DNA of 53,393 bases from an uncultured Microbacteriaceae bacterium (GTDB lineage Bacteria; Actinomycetota; Actinomycetes; Actinomycetales; Microbacteriaceae). The stretch spans positions 1 to 53,393 of the forward strand of contig CALMSL010000064.1 of assembly GCA_937872445.1 (NCBI GenBank). Direction: 5' to 3'. The position numbers were made by a program, and so were the translations under genes. A model generated the notes under the pieces. That model was not told the DNA's origin. It saw nothing but the letters and a program-made list of their open reading frames with translations, and ran no database searches. This document shows, piece after piece, positions 8,904-16,980 of this stretch (position 1 is the first letter of the stretch; every line of letters begins with the position of its first letter).

Positions 8904-11018
8904 TTACTCGCCCTTGTTCTTCTGGATAATCTCGTCGGCAACCGCGCGCGGCACCTCGGAGTAGCTGTCGAAGCCCATCGAATACACGGCGCGGCCCGAG
9001 GTCTTCGACCTCAGGTCGCCCACGTATCCGAACATCTCCGACAGCGGCACGAGCGCCCGGATGACCTTCACACCGGTGGCATCCTCCATGGACTGGATTT
9101 GGCCACGCCGTGAGTTCAGGTCGCCGATGACGTCCCCCATGTATTCCTCCGGGGTGCGCACCTCGACGGCCATGAGCGGCTCGAGCAGTACGGGGTTCGC
9201 CTTGCGGGCGGCCTCCTTGAAGGCCATCGATCCGGCGATCTTGAACGCCATCTCCGAAGAGTCGACGTCGTGGGCTGCGCCATCCAGAAGGATGGCTTTC
9301 ACACCCACCATGGGGTAGCCGGCGAGCACGCCGACCTGCATGGCGTCCTTCATTCCGGCGTCCACCGAAGGAATGTATTCGCGAGGAACACGCCCACCGG
9401 TGACCTTGTTCTCGAACTCGTACGTGTTCTCCGAGGAGAGCTCGAGGGGTTCGAGAGAGATCTGCACCTTCGCGAACTGGCCCGACCCACCCGTCTGCTT
9501 CTTGTGGGTGTAGTCGTGTTTGTCGACAACGCGCTTGATGGTTTCGCGGTACGCGACCTGCGGCTTGCCGACGTTCGCCTCGACGTTGAATTCCCGCTTC
9601 ATGCGGTCCACCAAAATGTCGAGGTGCAACTCGCCCATGCCCTTGATGACGGTCTGCCCGGTGTCGATGTTTTGTTCGGTGCGGAACGTCGGGTCTTCCT
9701 CGGCGAGCTTTTGGATCGCAAGACCCAGCTTTTCCTGGTCGGCCTTCGTCTTCGGCTCGATCGCCACCTCGATGACCGGCTCGGGGAACGTCATCGACTC
9801 GAGGACGATTTGCGCGTTCGGGTCGCACAGGGTGTCGCCGGTCGTGGTGTCCTTGAGCCCGATGACCGCGTAAATGTGCCCCGCGGTGACCGAGGGGACC
9901 GGGATCTCCTTGTTGGCGTGCATCTGGAAGATCTTTCCGATGCGCTCCTTCTTCTGCTTCGTCGAGTTGGCGACCTGGCCGCCGCTGTCGAGATGCCCGG
10001 AGTACACCCGGATGTAGGTGAGTCGCCCGAAGAACGGGTGCACGGCCACTTTGAACGCGAGGGCCGCGAACGGGTCCTTCGGGTCGGGGTGCCGCTCGAT
10101 GATGACCGACTCGTCGCGCGGGTCGAAGCCTTCGACCGCCGGAACATCCAGCGGGTTCGGCAGGTAGTCGATGACGGCATCCAGCATGGGCTGCACGCCG
10201 CGGTTCTTGAACGCCGAACCGCACAGCACCGGATACATGGTGCTCGAGATCGTGAGCTTGCGGATGCCCGACTTGATCTCGGCAACCGTCAGCTCTTCAC
10301 CGGCGAAGTACTTCTCCAGCAGCGCGTCATCCGTTTCCGCGACCGCTTCAAGGAGGTGCTGGCGGTACTCGGCCGCTTTCTCCTTGAGGTTCTCCGGGAT
10401 CTCCTGAACGTCGTACTTCGCCCCCATGGTGACGTCGCCCTTGGAGTCCGCTTCCCACACGAGGGCGCGCATCTCGACCAGGTCGACAACTCCGAGGAAG
10501 TCGTTCTCCGCTCCGATGGGCAACTGGATGACCAGCGGCTTCGCGCCAAGGCGCTTCACGATGGTGTCCACCGTGAAGTAGAAGTCCGCGCCGAGCTTGT
10601 CCATCTTGTTGACGAAGCAAATGCGCGGCACGTCGTACTTGTCGGCCTGGCGCCAGACCGTCTCGGACTGGGGCTCAACACCCTCCTTGCCGTCGAACAC
10701 GGCGACCGCGCCGTCGAGCACGCGCAAGCTCCGCTCCACCTCGACCGTGAAGTCGACGTGGCCGGGGGTATCGATGATGTTGATCTGGTTCTTGTTCCAG
10801 AAGCAGGTGACGGCGGCGGAGGTGATCGTGATGCCCCGCTCCTGCTCCTGCTCCATCCAGTCCGTCGTTGACGCACCATCGTGCGTCTCGCCGATCTTGT
10901 GGTTGACGCCCGTGTAGAACAGGATGCGCTCGGTCGTTGTCGTCTTACCGGCATCGATGTGCGCCATGATCCCAATGTTTCGGACCTTGCTCAGGTCGGT
11001 GAGCGCTTCCTGTACCAC
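8904..11018 (-). CDS. fusA: Elongation factor G
   Basis: EF-G drives translocation and ribosome recycling. The 704-residue product shows G1 [17 protein letters not shown], the switch I segment [18 protein letters not shown]3 [20 protein letters not shown] and G4 [11 protein letters not shown]. Domains II-V follow, including [20 protein letters not shown] and the C-terminal [12 protein letters not shown]-type segment, seen here as [20 protein letters not shown]. Length fits the family. It lies between rpsG and tuf; repeat copy 2 occupies the rpsG-fusA gap. Confidence 0.98.
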   Translation of the reverse strand: MVQEALTDLSKVRNIGIMAHIDAGKTTTTERILFYTGVNHKIGETHDGASTTDWMEQEQERGITITSAAVTCFWNKNQINIIDTPGHVDFTVEVERSLRVLDGAVAVFDGKEGVEPQSETVWRQADKYDVPRICFVNKMDKLGADFYFTVDTIVKRLGAKPLVIQLPIGAENDFLGVVDLVEMRALVWEADSKGDVTMGAKYDVQEIPENLKEKAAEYRQHLLEAVAETDDALLEKYFAGEELTVAEIKSGIRKLTISSTMYPVLCGSAFKNRGVQPMLDAVIDYLPNPLDVPAVEGFDPRDESVIIERHPDPKDPFAALAFKVAVHPFFGRLTYIRVYSGHLDSGGQVANSTKQKKERIGKIFQMHANKEIPVPSVTAGHIYAVIGLKDTTTGDTLCDPNAQIVLESMTFPEPVIEVAIEPKTKADQEKLGLAIQKLAEEDPTFRTEQNIDTGQTVIKGMGELHLDILVDRMKREFNVEANVGKPQVAYRETIKRVVDKHDYTHKKQTGGSGQFAKVQISLEPLELSSENTYEFENKVTGGRVPREYIPSVDAGMKDAMQVGVLAGYPMVGVKAILLDGAAHDVDSSEMAFKIAGSMAFKEAARKANPVLLEPLMAVEVRTPEEYMGDVIGDLNSRRGQIQSMEDATGVKVIRALVPLSEMFGYVGDLRSKTSGRAVYSMGFDSYSEVPRAVADEIIQKNKGE

Positions 11019-11062
11019 TGTGATTCCTTACGTTTGAGTGTGAAAAGTTACAATGCGAACAG

Positions 11063-11122
11063 CCGAAGCCCGAGACGGGCTTCGGAGCTGGCGTCGCGGC
11101 GACGGCCAGAAATGGCCTTCGC
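11063..11122 (-). repeat. Two-hairpin dispersed repeat, copy 2 (inverted)
   Basis: Read on the minus strand, hairpin A is GCGAAGGCCA-TTTC-TGGCCGTCGC (11099-11122, one mismatch). The linker CGCGACGCCAGCT follows, and then hairpin B CCGAAGCCCG-TCT-CGGGCTTCGG (11063-11085, 10 perfect pairs). It fills much of the rpsG-fusA intergenic gap (11019-11136), so it must be transcribed within the str operon mRNA. Linker and core match copy 3, while the hairpin B arms are different yet fully paired. Confidence 0.75.
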
Positions 11123-11136
11123 TCATAGCTCCAGCG

Positions 11137-11607
11137 CTACCACCTGTAGTGAGCGAAGGCGCGGTTCGACTCAGCCATCTTGTGGGTGTCCTCGCGGCGC
11201 TTCACCGCGGCACCGAGACCGTTGGATGCATCGAGGATCTCGTTGGTGAGGCGCTCGGTCATGGTCTTCTCGCGGCGAGCCTTCGCGTAGGTCGTGAGCC
11301 AGCGAAGCGCCAGGGTGTTCGCACGGTGCGGCTTCACTTCGACGGGGACCTGATACGTCGAGCCACCAACTCGACGGCTCTTCACCTCGATTGTCGGCCG
11401 GACGTTGTCGAGAGCCTTCTTCAGGGTCACAACGGCATCCGCGCCGTTCTTCGAGGAGACGCCGGCGAGGGCGTCATACACGATCTTCTCGGCGAGACCC
11501 TTCTTGCCGTCGAGCAGGATCTTGTTCACGAGCTGGCTGACGATGGGAGCTCCATAGACCGGGTCGGCCACAACGGGGCGCTTCGGTGCTGGTCCTTTAC
11601 GAGGCAT
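11137..11607 (-). CDS. rpsG: 30S ribosomal protein S7
   Basis: S7 nucleates assembly of the small-subunit head. The 156-residue product opens [20 protein letters not shown]. It has [40 protein letters not shown] and NAFAH-type ending [10 protein letters not shown]. This matches the 156-residue bacterial S7. It overlaps rpsL by one base (TAATG). Confidence 0.98.
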   Translation of the reverse strand: MPRKGPAPKRPVVADPVYGAPIVSQLVNKILLDGKKGLAEKIVYDALAGVSSKNGADAVVTLKKALDNVRPTIEVKSRRVGGSTYQVPVEVKPHRANTLALRWLTTYAKARREKTMTERLTNEILDASNGLGAAVKRREDTHKMAESNRAFAHYRW

Positions 11608-11981
11608 TACTTCTTGTCCTTCTTTGCGCCGTAGCGGCTGCGGGCCTGCTGACGGTTCTTCACGGCCTGGGTATCGAGCGCACCGCGCACGATCTTGTAG
11701 CGCACACCGGGGAGGTCCTTAACACGTCCGCCGCGCACGAGCACCATCGAGTGCTCCTGAAGGTTGTGGCCTTCGCCCGGGATGTAGGCGGTCACCTCTG
11801 TGCCGTTGCTGAGCTTGACGCGAGCAACCTTGCGCAGAGCCGAGTTCGGCTTCTTCGGGGTGGTCGTGTACACGCGGGTGCACACACCGCGCTGTTGGGG
11901 GTTGGCCTTCAGGGCAGGCGTCTTGGTCTTGGCGACCTTCGGATTGCGACCCTTTCGGACCAACTGCTGAATGGTTGGCAC
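11607..11981 (-). CDS. rpsL: 30S ribosomal protein S12
   Basis: S12 sits at the decoding centre. The start is a GTG at 11979-11981, with AAGGAG eight bases upstream. It gives the standard [13 protein letters not shown]-terminus and exactly 124 residues; an earlier in-frame GTG is not needed. [17 protein letters not shown] and [20 protein letters not shown] are intact, including the lysines whose change gives streptomycin resistance in other bacteria. From this alone the strain would be predicted streptomycin-sensitive at rpsL. It is first in the str operon. Confidence 0.97.
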   Translation of the reverse strand: MPTIQQLVRKGRNPKVAKTKTPALKANPQQRGVCTRVYTTTPKKPNSALRKVARVKLSNGTEVTAYIPGEGHNLQEHSMVLVRGGRVKDLPGVRYKIVRGALDTQAVKNRQQARSRYGAKKDKK

Positions 11982-12238
11982 TGATGTAACTCCTTGAATT
12001 GACTGCACGGTGACAGTTGGTACTTATTTTTCACTCCGCACAATGAAAAACGCTGTGCGAGTGACGTGACCCACCGCGGGACATATAGTCCCTGGCTTCA
12101 TTGGTGGGTATGCCGTGGGGGCGCTGGGGCGGCGGTAAAACCGTCCCGGTCGAGCCCAATTCGTAGCTGGTGCCTCAGTGCTCGCCCTCCCGCGATTTTG
12201 GGCACAGGACAACGTGCGGCAAAGCGCACACCTAGAAA
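11982..12238 (-). promoter_or_regulatory. Untranslated leader of the str operon
   Basis: About 250 bases lie between the predicted transcription start near 12232 and the rpsL GTG. A 62-codon open frame at 12024-12212 has no homology-like features or ribosome-binding site and is not called. Short GC-rich dyads occur (for example around 12140-12155), but no single dominant hairpin stands out. Long leaders are common before actinobacterial str operons. Confidence 0.5.
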
Positions 12239-12267
12239 AGAATAGTCCCTCACCCCGCCACGGTCAA
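12239..12267 (-). promoter_or_regulatory. Sigma-A-type promoter of rpsL
   Basis: On the minus strand, TTGACC (12262-12267) and TATTCT (12239-12244) are separated by exactly 17 bases, close to the housekeeping consensus TTGACA/TATAAT. It lies between the 3' end of the upstream membrane-protein gene (12278) and rpsL. This indicates that the str operon is transcribed independently of the pilus operon upstream. Confidence 0.82.
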
Positions 12268-12277
12268 ATGGCTCCCC

Positions 12278-12757
12278 TCACCTGGCACGCGACCGCGACA
12301 GGTCGATGACCGGCAAAAGCAGAATGACCAGACCGGCGAGAGCGGCAGAAGCGATCACGAACGGGCTTGCCAGATACTTCCCGAAGAATTCGACGGCGGT
12401 GAGAATCCGATCCTGGCCGAAAACATAGACGATCGCACCGGTGAGCGGGCTCACAACGTACACGATCAGCGTTGTGGCACTAGCGCGTCCCACCGGGATC
12501 CGGCGCGGCCCCGGTGCAGGACGCAACCCGCCCAGCACGGAAACGAACACGACGGAGAGTGCCGCCACCGCCATCACCGGACCAACCAGAGGTCCGGCAT
12601 CCCGTTCCGAAATGACGTCGCGATCGATGAGCAGGCTCACGAAACCGTCCACGGCCATCAGGATCGCACCGTAGAGCACGGCCACCATCACTGCGATCAG
12701 CAGCGCCCGCGAAAACGAGCGGGGGCGGACCGGATCAGACGGCGGCGACTCCGCCAA
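12278..12757 (-). CDS. Four-helix membrane protein, DUF6121-like
   Basis: About 159 residues from a TTG at 12755-12757 (GGAAGAG lies upstream). The frame is open further upstream but would overlap the preceding gene heavily. Four hydrophobic segments are visible: ALLIAVMVAVLYGAILMAV, LVGPVMAVAALSVVFVSVLG, TLIVYVVSPLTGAIVYVFG and FVIASAALAGLVILLLPVI. It resembles the small uncharacterised DUF6121 membrane family of Microbacteriaceae; this is from memory and unverified. It overlaps the preceding gene by 23 bases, so it is probably the last gene of the pilus operon. No function is assigned. Confidence 0.65.
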   Translation of the reverse strand: MAESPPSDPVRPRSFSRALLIAVMVAVLYGAILMAVDGFVSLLIDRDVISERDAGPLVGPVMAVAALSVVFVSVLGGLRPAPGPRRIPVGRASATTLIVYVVSPLTGAIVYVFGQDRILTAVEFFGKYLASPFVIASAALAGLVILLLPVIDLSRSRAR

Positions 12758-13571
12758 ACTCTGCTCTCTTCCGTGCCTCTTCGTTCTCAAACGCCTGCCA
12801 GGCCTCAAAGTTGCGTTCGCGGACGCGGCGGCCACGCCGGGCGATCGCGGCTCCGAACCAGATCGACGTCTCCCTGGCGAGGAGCCCCGCAGCAATCAGC
12901 GCAGGGTTGAGCGCGAACAACACGAAGTCATGCGTTGCCTCGCGCGCCGTGAGCCCGAACCCGCCTGCCATCAGCAACAGTGCCCCGATGGACGCGAAAT
13001 AGGTAATGGCCGCGATGATGAGGGACCCAATGACCCAGGCCCACCAGCTGGCGCGATTCACGAGAAGAGCCCACAGGATCATGAGCACGAGGAAGGCGAT
13101 CACGGGGATGTAGAAGAGCGGCCCGACGAGGAACTTCACCAGCGCATCCGGCACGACGGGCGGATTCACGAAGATGATGAGCAGCGCAGCAACTCCCGCA
13201 TACACCGCCGCGAAGACGACGGCCGCGGCGAATGCCAGCAGCGTCCCGATTCCTCGATTTCCTTTACGCTTTGGCGGTGTCGGTGCTGTGACATACACCG
13301 TCTGCACCGGGGCGGGAGCGATCTCGCCCGTCTGGGCGGGGGCGGCGGTTTCTGCGACCGGTTCCTCTCCTGCGACAGGGGCGACGGTTTCTGCGGCCGG
13401 CTCCTCGCCTGCGTCGGCAGCGCCGGAGTCCTCGGCCGGCGACTCAGCGACGGCCTCATCTGCAGCATCGTCCTGGGCGGCGACGTTTTCCTCGGCGACC
13501 TCGACGGCAGCCGCGTCCTGAGCATCATCCTCCGGCTTCTTGTCGTCCGGCGTTGCTTTGTTGGCGTTCAT
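12735..13571 (-). CDS. Hypothetical membrane protein with acidic repetitive N-terminus
   Basis: About 278 residues from the ATG at 13569-13571, which has GGAGGT just upstream. Residues 1-95 are Ala/Glu/Asp/Pro-rich and repetitive (ETVAPVAGEEPVAETAAPA), probably a disordered cytoplasmic region. Four hydrophobic segments follow (GTLLAFAAAVVFAAVYAGVA, LFYIPVIAFLVLMILWALLV, WVIGSLIIAAITYFASIGAL, VLFALNPALIAAGLLA), then a basic tail RRGRRVRERNFEAWQAF. I do not recognise the family. It begins 82 bases after pilO ends, on the same strand, so it may be cotranscribed with the pilus genes. Confidence 0.75.
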   Translation of the reverse strand: MNANKATPDDKKPEDDAQDAAAVEVAEENVAAQDDAADEAVAESPAEDSGAADAGEEPAAETVAPVAGEEPVAETAAPAQTGEIAPAPVQTVYVTAPTPPKRKGNRGIGTLLAFAAAVVFAAVYAGVAALLIIFVNPPVVPDALVKFLVGPLFYIPVIAFLVLMILWALLVNRASWWAWVIGSLIIAAITYFASIGALLLMAGGFGLTAREATHDFVLFALNPALIAAGLLARETSIWFGAAIARRGRRVRERNFEAWQAFENEEARKRAEFGGVAAV

Positions 13572-13653
13572 CCGTACCTCCACATGCGGGACCCCGTGGC
13601 CCGGCTAGGGTCACTCTAGCAATGGATGCTGGGCTGGCGACAGATGGAAGCCG

Positions 13654-14316
13654 CTAGGGGGACGGACTCGGGGTCGGTTTCGTATCGAGTGATCCGACCG
13701 GTGTCGGCGTGGGCGGCGGTGCCGACGGGTCAACAAGCACGTAGACGTAGCCGGTTATGGAGCCGGTATAGCCGGCGGGCGCACCATTCTTGTCCGTGGC
13801 GGTCTGATCCTGCGCGACCGTGAGCTTGGTCACGAGGAAAAGCCGATGGCCGTACTGCAGGTCGCTGACGAAATTCATCACTTGCTCCTGCGTACCGGCG
13901 ACCGTCAGGTCGATGGTGATCGCCACGAAGTTGTCCGCCGTGATCGCCGGGTTGACCGTCGCGGCCGGAGCCGCAATATACCGCTGCCCGTCACTCGCCG
14001 CGAACTTCGTCAGCGAGACGCCGCTTGCCGCCTCGAGCTGATGGAGCTGCCCGAGGAACGTGGAGAGCTCATCCCCGGGCGGAAGGCCCAGTTGCGCGTC
14101 GGCGAGGTCGGCCTTCAGCTTGTCCAGGTTCTGAAACTGCTTCTTGAGTTCCGCAAGTTTGACTTCGTGGAGTTGGTTCTGATGTTCGACGCTCGCCCGC
14201 TGATCATTTGCCGCAGCCATTTCGTCGAGTTTGGGCGACACTCCCAAAAACCAGCCCATGGCGAGGATGACAACGCCGAGGACACCGGCAATGAGCAACC
14301 AGAATTTGTTGTTCAT
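13654..14316 (-). CDS. pilO: Type IV pilus assembly protein PilO-like
   Basis: PilO pairs with PilN in the inner alignment complex that links the cytoplasmic PilM ring to the pilus base. The 220-residue product has a short cytoplasmic N-terminus, one membrane segment (FWLLIAGVLGVVILAMGWFL) and a coiled-coil stretch (residues 30-70, KLAELKKQFQNLDKLKADLA). A small domain with VSLTKFAASDGQRYI follows, and the Pro/Thr/Ser C-terminus PTPTPVGSLDTKPTPSPSP ends it. I use the ATG at 14314-14316, nine bases after GGGGG. A GTG two codons earlier overlaps the pilN stop and is the alternative. Sequence identity within this family is low, so the call leans on context. Confidence 0.82.
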   Translation of the reverse strand: MNNKFWLLIAGVLGVVILAMGWFLGVSPKLDEMAAANDQRASVEHQNQLHEVKLAELKKQFQNLDKLKADLADAQLGLPPGDELSTFLGQLHQLEAASGVSLTKFAASDGQRYIAAPAATVNPAITADNFVAITIDLTVAGTQEQVMNFVSDLQYGHRLFLVTKLTVAQDQTATDKNGAPAGYTGSITGYVYVLVDPSAPPPTPTPVGSLDTKPTPSPSP

Positions 14317-14318
14317 GT

Positions 14319-15110
14319 TCACTTACCCCCGTTTGAACTGGCTGACGGACTCGGGCTCGGCGATGGCGTGGCGGGTGCGGCCGCTGCCTGTTCCTTGGCC
14401 TTGAGTGCGGCGTCCTGGTCCGCCCTGGACTTGTCGCGCTCGGCGAGGGCGACCTTGTCGAATCGATCCAGGAGGGCATCCCGGTTGATGTGCATGGTGA
14501 TCGTCACCTCATAGAGTGCCGTGTCTTTGTTGAGAGTGAGCGACCCGGGGGATGCGTCGACATACCCATAGAGCTTCGACAGGCCGTCAAGCCATTTCTC
14601 GACATCCGGAAGCGACTGGGATGTTGCCGTGAATTTGAGTTCACCGATCCGATTGCCCTGCAGCGGAACCTGGGGCTGATCGAAAGCGGCGAGAGGGGTG
14701 GCCGTCTCTGCCACGACGTTCGTGATGAGTGTGCCGGCGGGGAGGCTGCCCTGGATGTCGCTCAGGTACGCCTTCCAGTCGATTTCGGTCGACATCCCCA
14801 CCTGGCGAGCGGCCGTTGCGGTCGTCAGCAGGTTCGTCACCTGTTTGACCTCGGAGTACTTGCCCTGCTCCGCGATGAGTTCCTGGGTGCGCTTGTTGGC
14901 GGCGTCGAGCTCATTCTGCGCGCCGAGCGCGAAAATTGTGGCGCCGGCGTATGCGGCGATGACGAGGAGCACGGCGAGAACGAGAAGCGCGATGGCATTG
15001 CGCCGCACGATCCTGCCCTGCGCGGCTGCCCCCACCTCGGGCGGAAGCAGGTTGGCGCGTGCGGGTCCGCCAATGATGAGCTTGCCGCCGGTGTCGGTAT
15101 CGCGACTCAT
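14319..15110 (-). CDS. pilN: Type IV pilus assembly protein PilN-like
   Basis: PilN binds PilM through a short cytoplasmic motif and pairs with PilO. The 263-residue product carries the expected motif near residue 20 (ANLLPPEV, matching the family's I-N-L-L-P). One membrane segment (AIALLVLAVLLVIAAYAGAT) and a coiled-coil with KRTQELIAEQGKYSEVKQV follow, and then the fimbrial-assembly domain (STEIDWKAYLSDIQGSLPAG). The C-terminus is Ala/Pro/Ser-rich and low complexity. It overlaps pilM by four bases (ATGA). Confidence 0.9.
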   Translation of the reverse strand: MSRDTDTGGKLIIGGPARANLLPPEVGAAAQGRIVRRNAIALLVLAVLLVIAAYAGATIFALGAQNELDAANKRTQELIAEQGKYSEVKQVTNLLTTATAARQVGMSTEIDWKAYLSDIQGSLPAGTLITNVVAETATPLAAFDQPQVPLQGNRIGELKFTATSQSLPDVEKWLDGLSKLYGYVDASPGSLTLNKDTALYEVTITMHINRDALLDRFDKVALAERDKSRADQDAALKAKEQAAAAPATPSPSPSPSASSNGGK

Positions 15111-16153
15111 GCTGCTGCACCCCCCAAAGCCAGCCCAAGTGCCACATTCATTCCGAGTTGGCTCTGCGTGCCTCTCGACGCGTCGCGCGCCACCTCGATG
15201 CTTCCGAACGTGTCGCCGAGCACAACCGGGATGCGGGTCATTTCCGACAGGGCGTCCGCGAACCCGAGAAGCTGAGCCCCGCCGCCGGTGAGGACGATGC
15301 CCGAATACGGTTCGTTCTGCCGCGTGTTAGCAAAGAAGCTGAGCGTGTTCTTGAGGCTCGTGAGAAGGTTTCCGGTCACCTCGCGAATGATCGCGATCGT
15401 CGGCGCCTGCTCGGGCGGCACCGTCACGCCACCCAGACCGAGGGAACGCTTGGTTTGTTCGGCATCGGCCTCGGAAATGTTCAGCCGGTCGATGAGCGCC
15501 GTCGTCAAGTCGTGGCCGCCGTTGGCGATGATCCGTACGAACTGCGGAATGCCGCCGCTCGTCACGATCACGTTCGTGGTGCGGGCACCGATGTCGATGT
15601 GGGCCACATTTCCGATCATGCGGGACGGCGAGGTGAGCCTCGTGAGTGCGAACGGAATGAGGTCGACGCCCACAGGGACAAGCCCGGCCAATTGAACTGC
15701 CTTCACGTTGGCCAGCACGGAATCCTTGATCGCCGCGACGAGCAGGCCGTTGACGATCGGCCCGCCCTCGGTCGCGCTCTCCGAAATCGGGTAGAAGTCG
15801 AGGAGGGCGTCAGCCACCGGGACCGGAAGCATCTCCTGCACGTGGGTGGGAAGGGATTCGCGGATCTCCTGCTGGCTGAGCTTCGGGACCGAAAGGTCGC
15901 GAACCAGAACCTTCGCGTTTCCCACGCCGAGAATGACCTCTTTGCTCCCGAACTTTGCGGCGTTCCAGAGTTGCCGAAGCGCTGCGGCGACGGTGTTGAC
16001 CTCGAGGACCTCACCGTTTTTGACTGCGCCCTCCGGCAGAGCAAGCGAGAAGAACCGTGCGACGGATGGGCGCTTCGAACCGACGCCGGTCACCTCCACC
16101 GCCCTGATGCTTCCGGAGCCGATATCCACTCCGACAAGTTGCGTGCTGGCCAT
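15107..16153 (-). CDS. pilM: Type IV pilus actin-like protein PilM
   Basis: PilM is an actin/FtsA-fold cytoplasmic ATPase-like protein that forms the ring under the pilus motor. The 348-residue product has the phosphate-1 loop LVGVDIGSGSIRAVEVTGVG at residues 5-24, and QEIRESLPTHVQEMLPVPVA. Phosphate-2 HIDIGARTTNVIVTSGGIPQ and adenosine motif GIVLTGGGAQLLGFADALSE follow. The start is the ATG at 16151-16153, with AGGGGA four bases upstream. It is cotranscribed with the prepilin peptidase and pilN. Confidence 0.93.
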   Translation of the reverse strand: MASTQLVGVDIGSGSIRAVEVTGVGSKRPSVARFFSLALPEGAVKNGEVLEVNTVAAALRQLWNAAKFGSKEVILGVGNAKVLVRDLSVPKLSQQEIRESLPTHVQEMLPVPVADALLDFYPISESATEGGPIVNGLLVAAIKDSVLANVKAVQLAGLVPVGVDLIPFALTRLTSPSRMIGNVAHIDIGARTTNVIVTSGGIPQFVRIIANGGHDLTTALIDRLNISEADAEQTKRSLGLGGVTVPPEQAPTIAIIREVTGNLLTSLKNTLSFFANTRQNEPYSGIVLTGGGAQLLGFADALSEMTRIPVVLGDTFGSIEVARDASRGTQSQLGMNVALGLALGGAAA

Positions 16154-16161
16154 CACATCCC

Positions 16162-16980
16162 CTAACTGATTCCGACCAGAGTGAGATACCCCAGTGCGAT
16201 CTCACGTCCAAAAACTATTCCCACCCATGCACCCAACAGCATCCATGGGCCGAAGGGAATCCCCGTCTTGCGTGTCGCCCGGCGCGTGGCCAGAAGAAGG
16301 ACAGAAAATATCCCCCCCAGTAAGAATGCAGCAAATGCGCCCACAAGCAAAGAACCCCATCCGAGGTACCCCAGCGCGAGGCCGACCACCGCCGCCAACT
16401 TGACGTCGCCGAATCCCATCCCGCTCGGGTAGATGACGACGAGAAGGAAGTAGAACAGGAAAAGTGCGGCACCGGCCACGATCGCCCACAGGAGCGCAAA
16501 CCAGTCTCCGGTGGCAAAGCTCACGAGGGCGAGGAGGATTCCGACGATGGCGATCGACGGGACGACGAGGCGATTCGGGAGTTTTCTCGTGTCCAGGTCG
16601 ATGAGGGCGAGCGCGATGGACACCGCTGCGAAGTACAGATACGCCGGGAGCAGCCAGAGCCCTGCCGGCCGAGTCGCCGACCACAGTGCGACTCCGACGA
16701 ATGCGAGCGCTGTTCCGAGCTCAACGAGCGGGTATCGAACTGAGATCGGCTCACCGCAGTCCCGGCATGTGCCGCGAAGGATCAGCCACGACACGATCGG
16801 GATGTTGTCTCTGGCTCGGATCGGGTGCTGGCATTTCGGGCACGCGCTCGGCGGCGAACTCAGCGACATCCCGTTCGGGACGCGCCACACCACGACGTTC
16901 AGGAACGAGCCGATCGCGAGTCCGAGCACGCCGACAAGAATCGCGACGATCAGGACGACGCCGCTCGTCGGTTCAGTCAT
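16162..16980 (-). CDS. pilD: Prepilin peptidase/N-methyltransferase PilD
   Basis: This membrane aspartic protease (family A24) cleaves the prepilin leader after Gly and methylates the new N-terminus. The 272-residue product has the cytoplasmic zinc loop with paired cysteines (CPKCQHP and GTCRDCGEP) around residues 48-80. The two catalytic aspartates lie in ALIDLDTRKLPN and GMGFGDVKLAAVVG. About eight hydrophobic segments are visible. Both the methyltransferase and protease parts are intact. It overlaps the upstream minor-pilin-like gene by four bases (ATGA). Confidence 0.95.
   Translation of the reverse strand: MTEPTSGVVLIVAILVGVLGLAIGSFLNVVVWRVPNGMSLSSPPSACPKCQHPIRARDNIPIVSWLILRGTCRDCGEPISVRYPLVELGTALAFVGVALWSATRPAGLWLLPAYLYFAAVSIALALIDLDTRKLPNRLVVPSIAIVGILLALVSFATGDWFALLWAIVAGAALFLFYFLLVVIYPSGMGFGDVKLAAVVGLALGYLGWGSLLVGAFAAFLLGGIFSVLLLATRRATRKTGIPFGPWMLLGAWVGIVFGREIALGYLTLVGIS

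Noticed and set aside
12024-12212. A 62-codon minus-strand frame in the str operon leader
   Set aside because: It has no ribosome-binding site, no recognisable composition and lies in the predicted untranslated leader.
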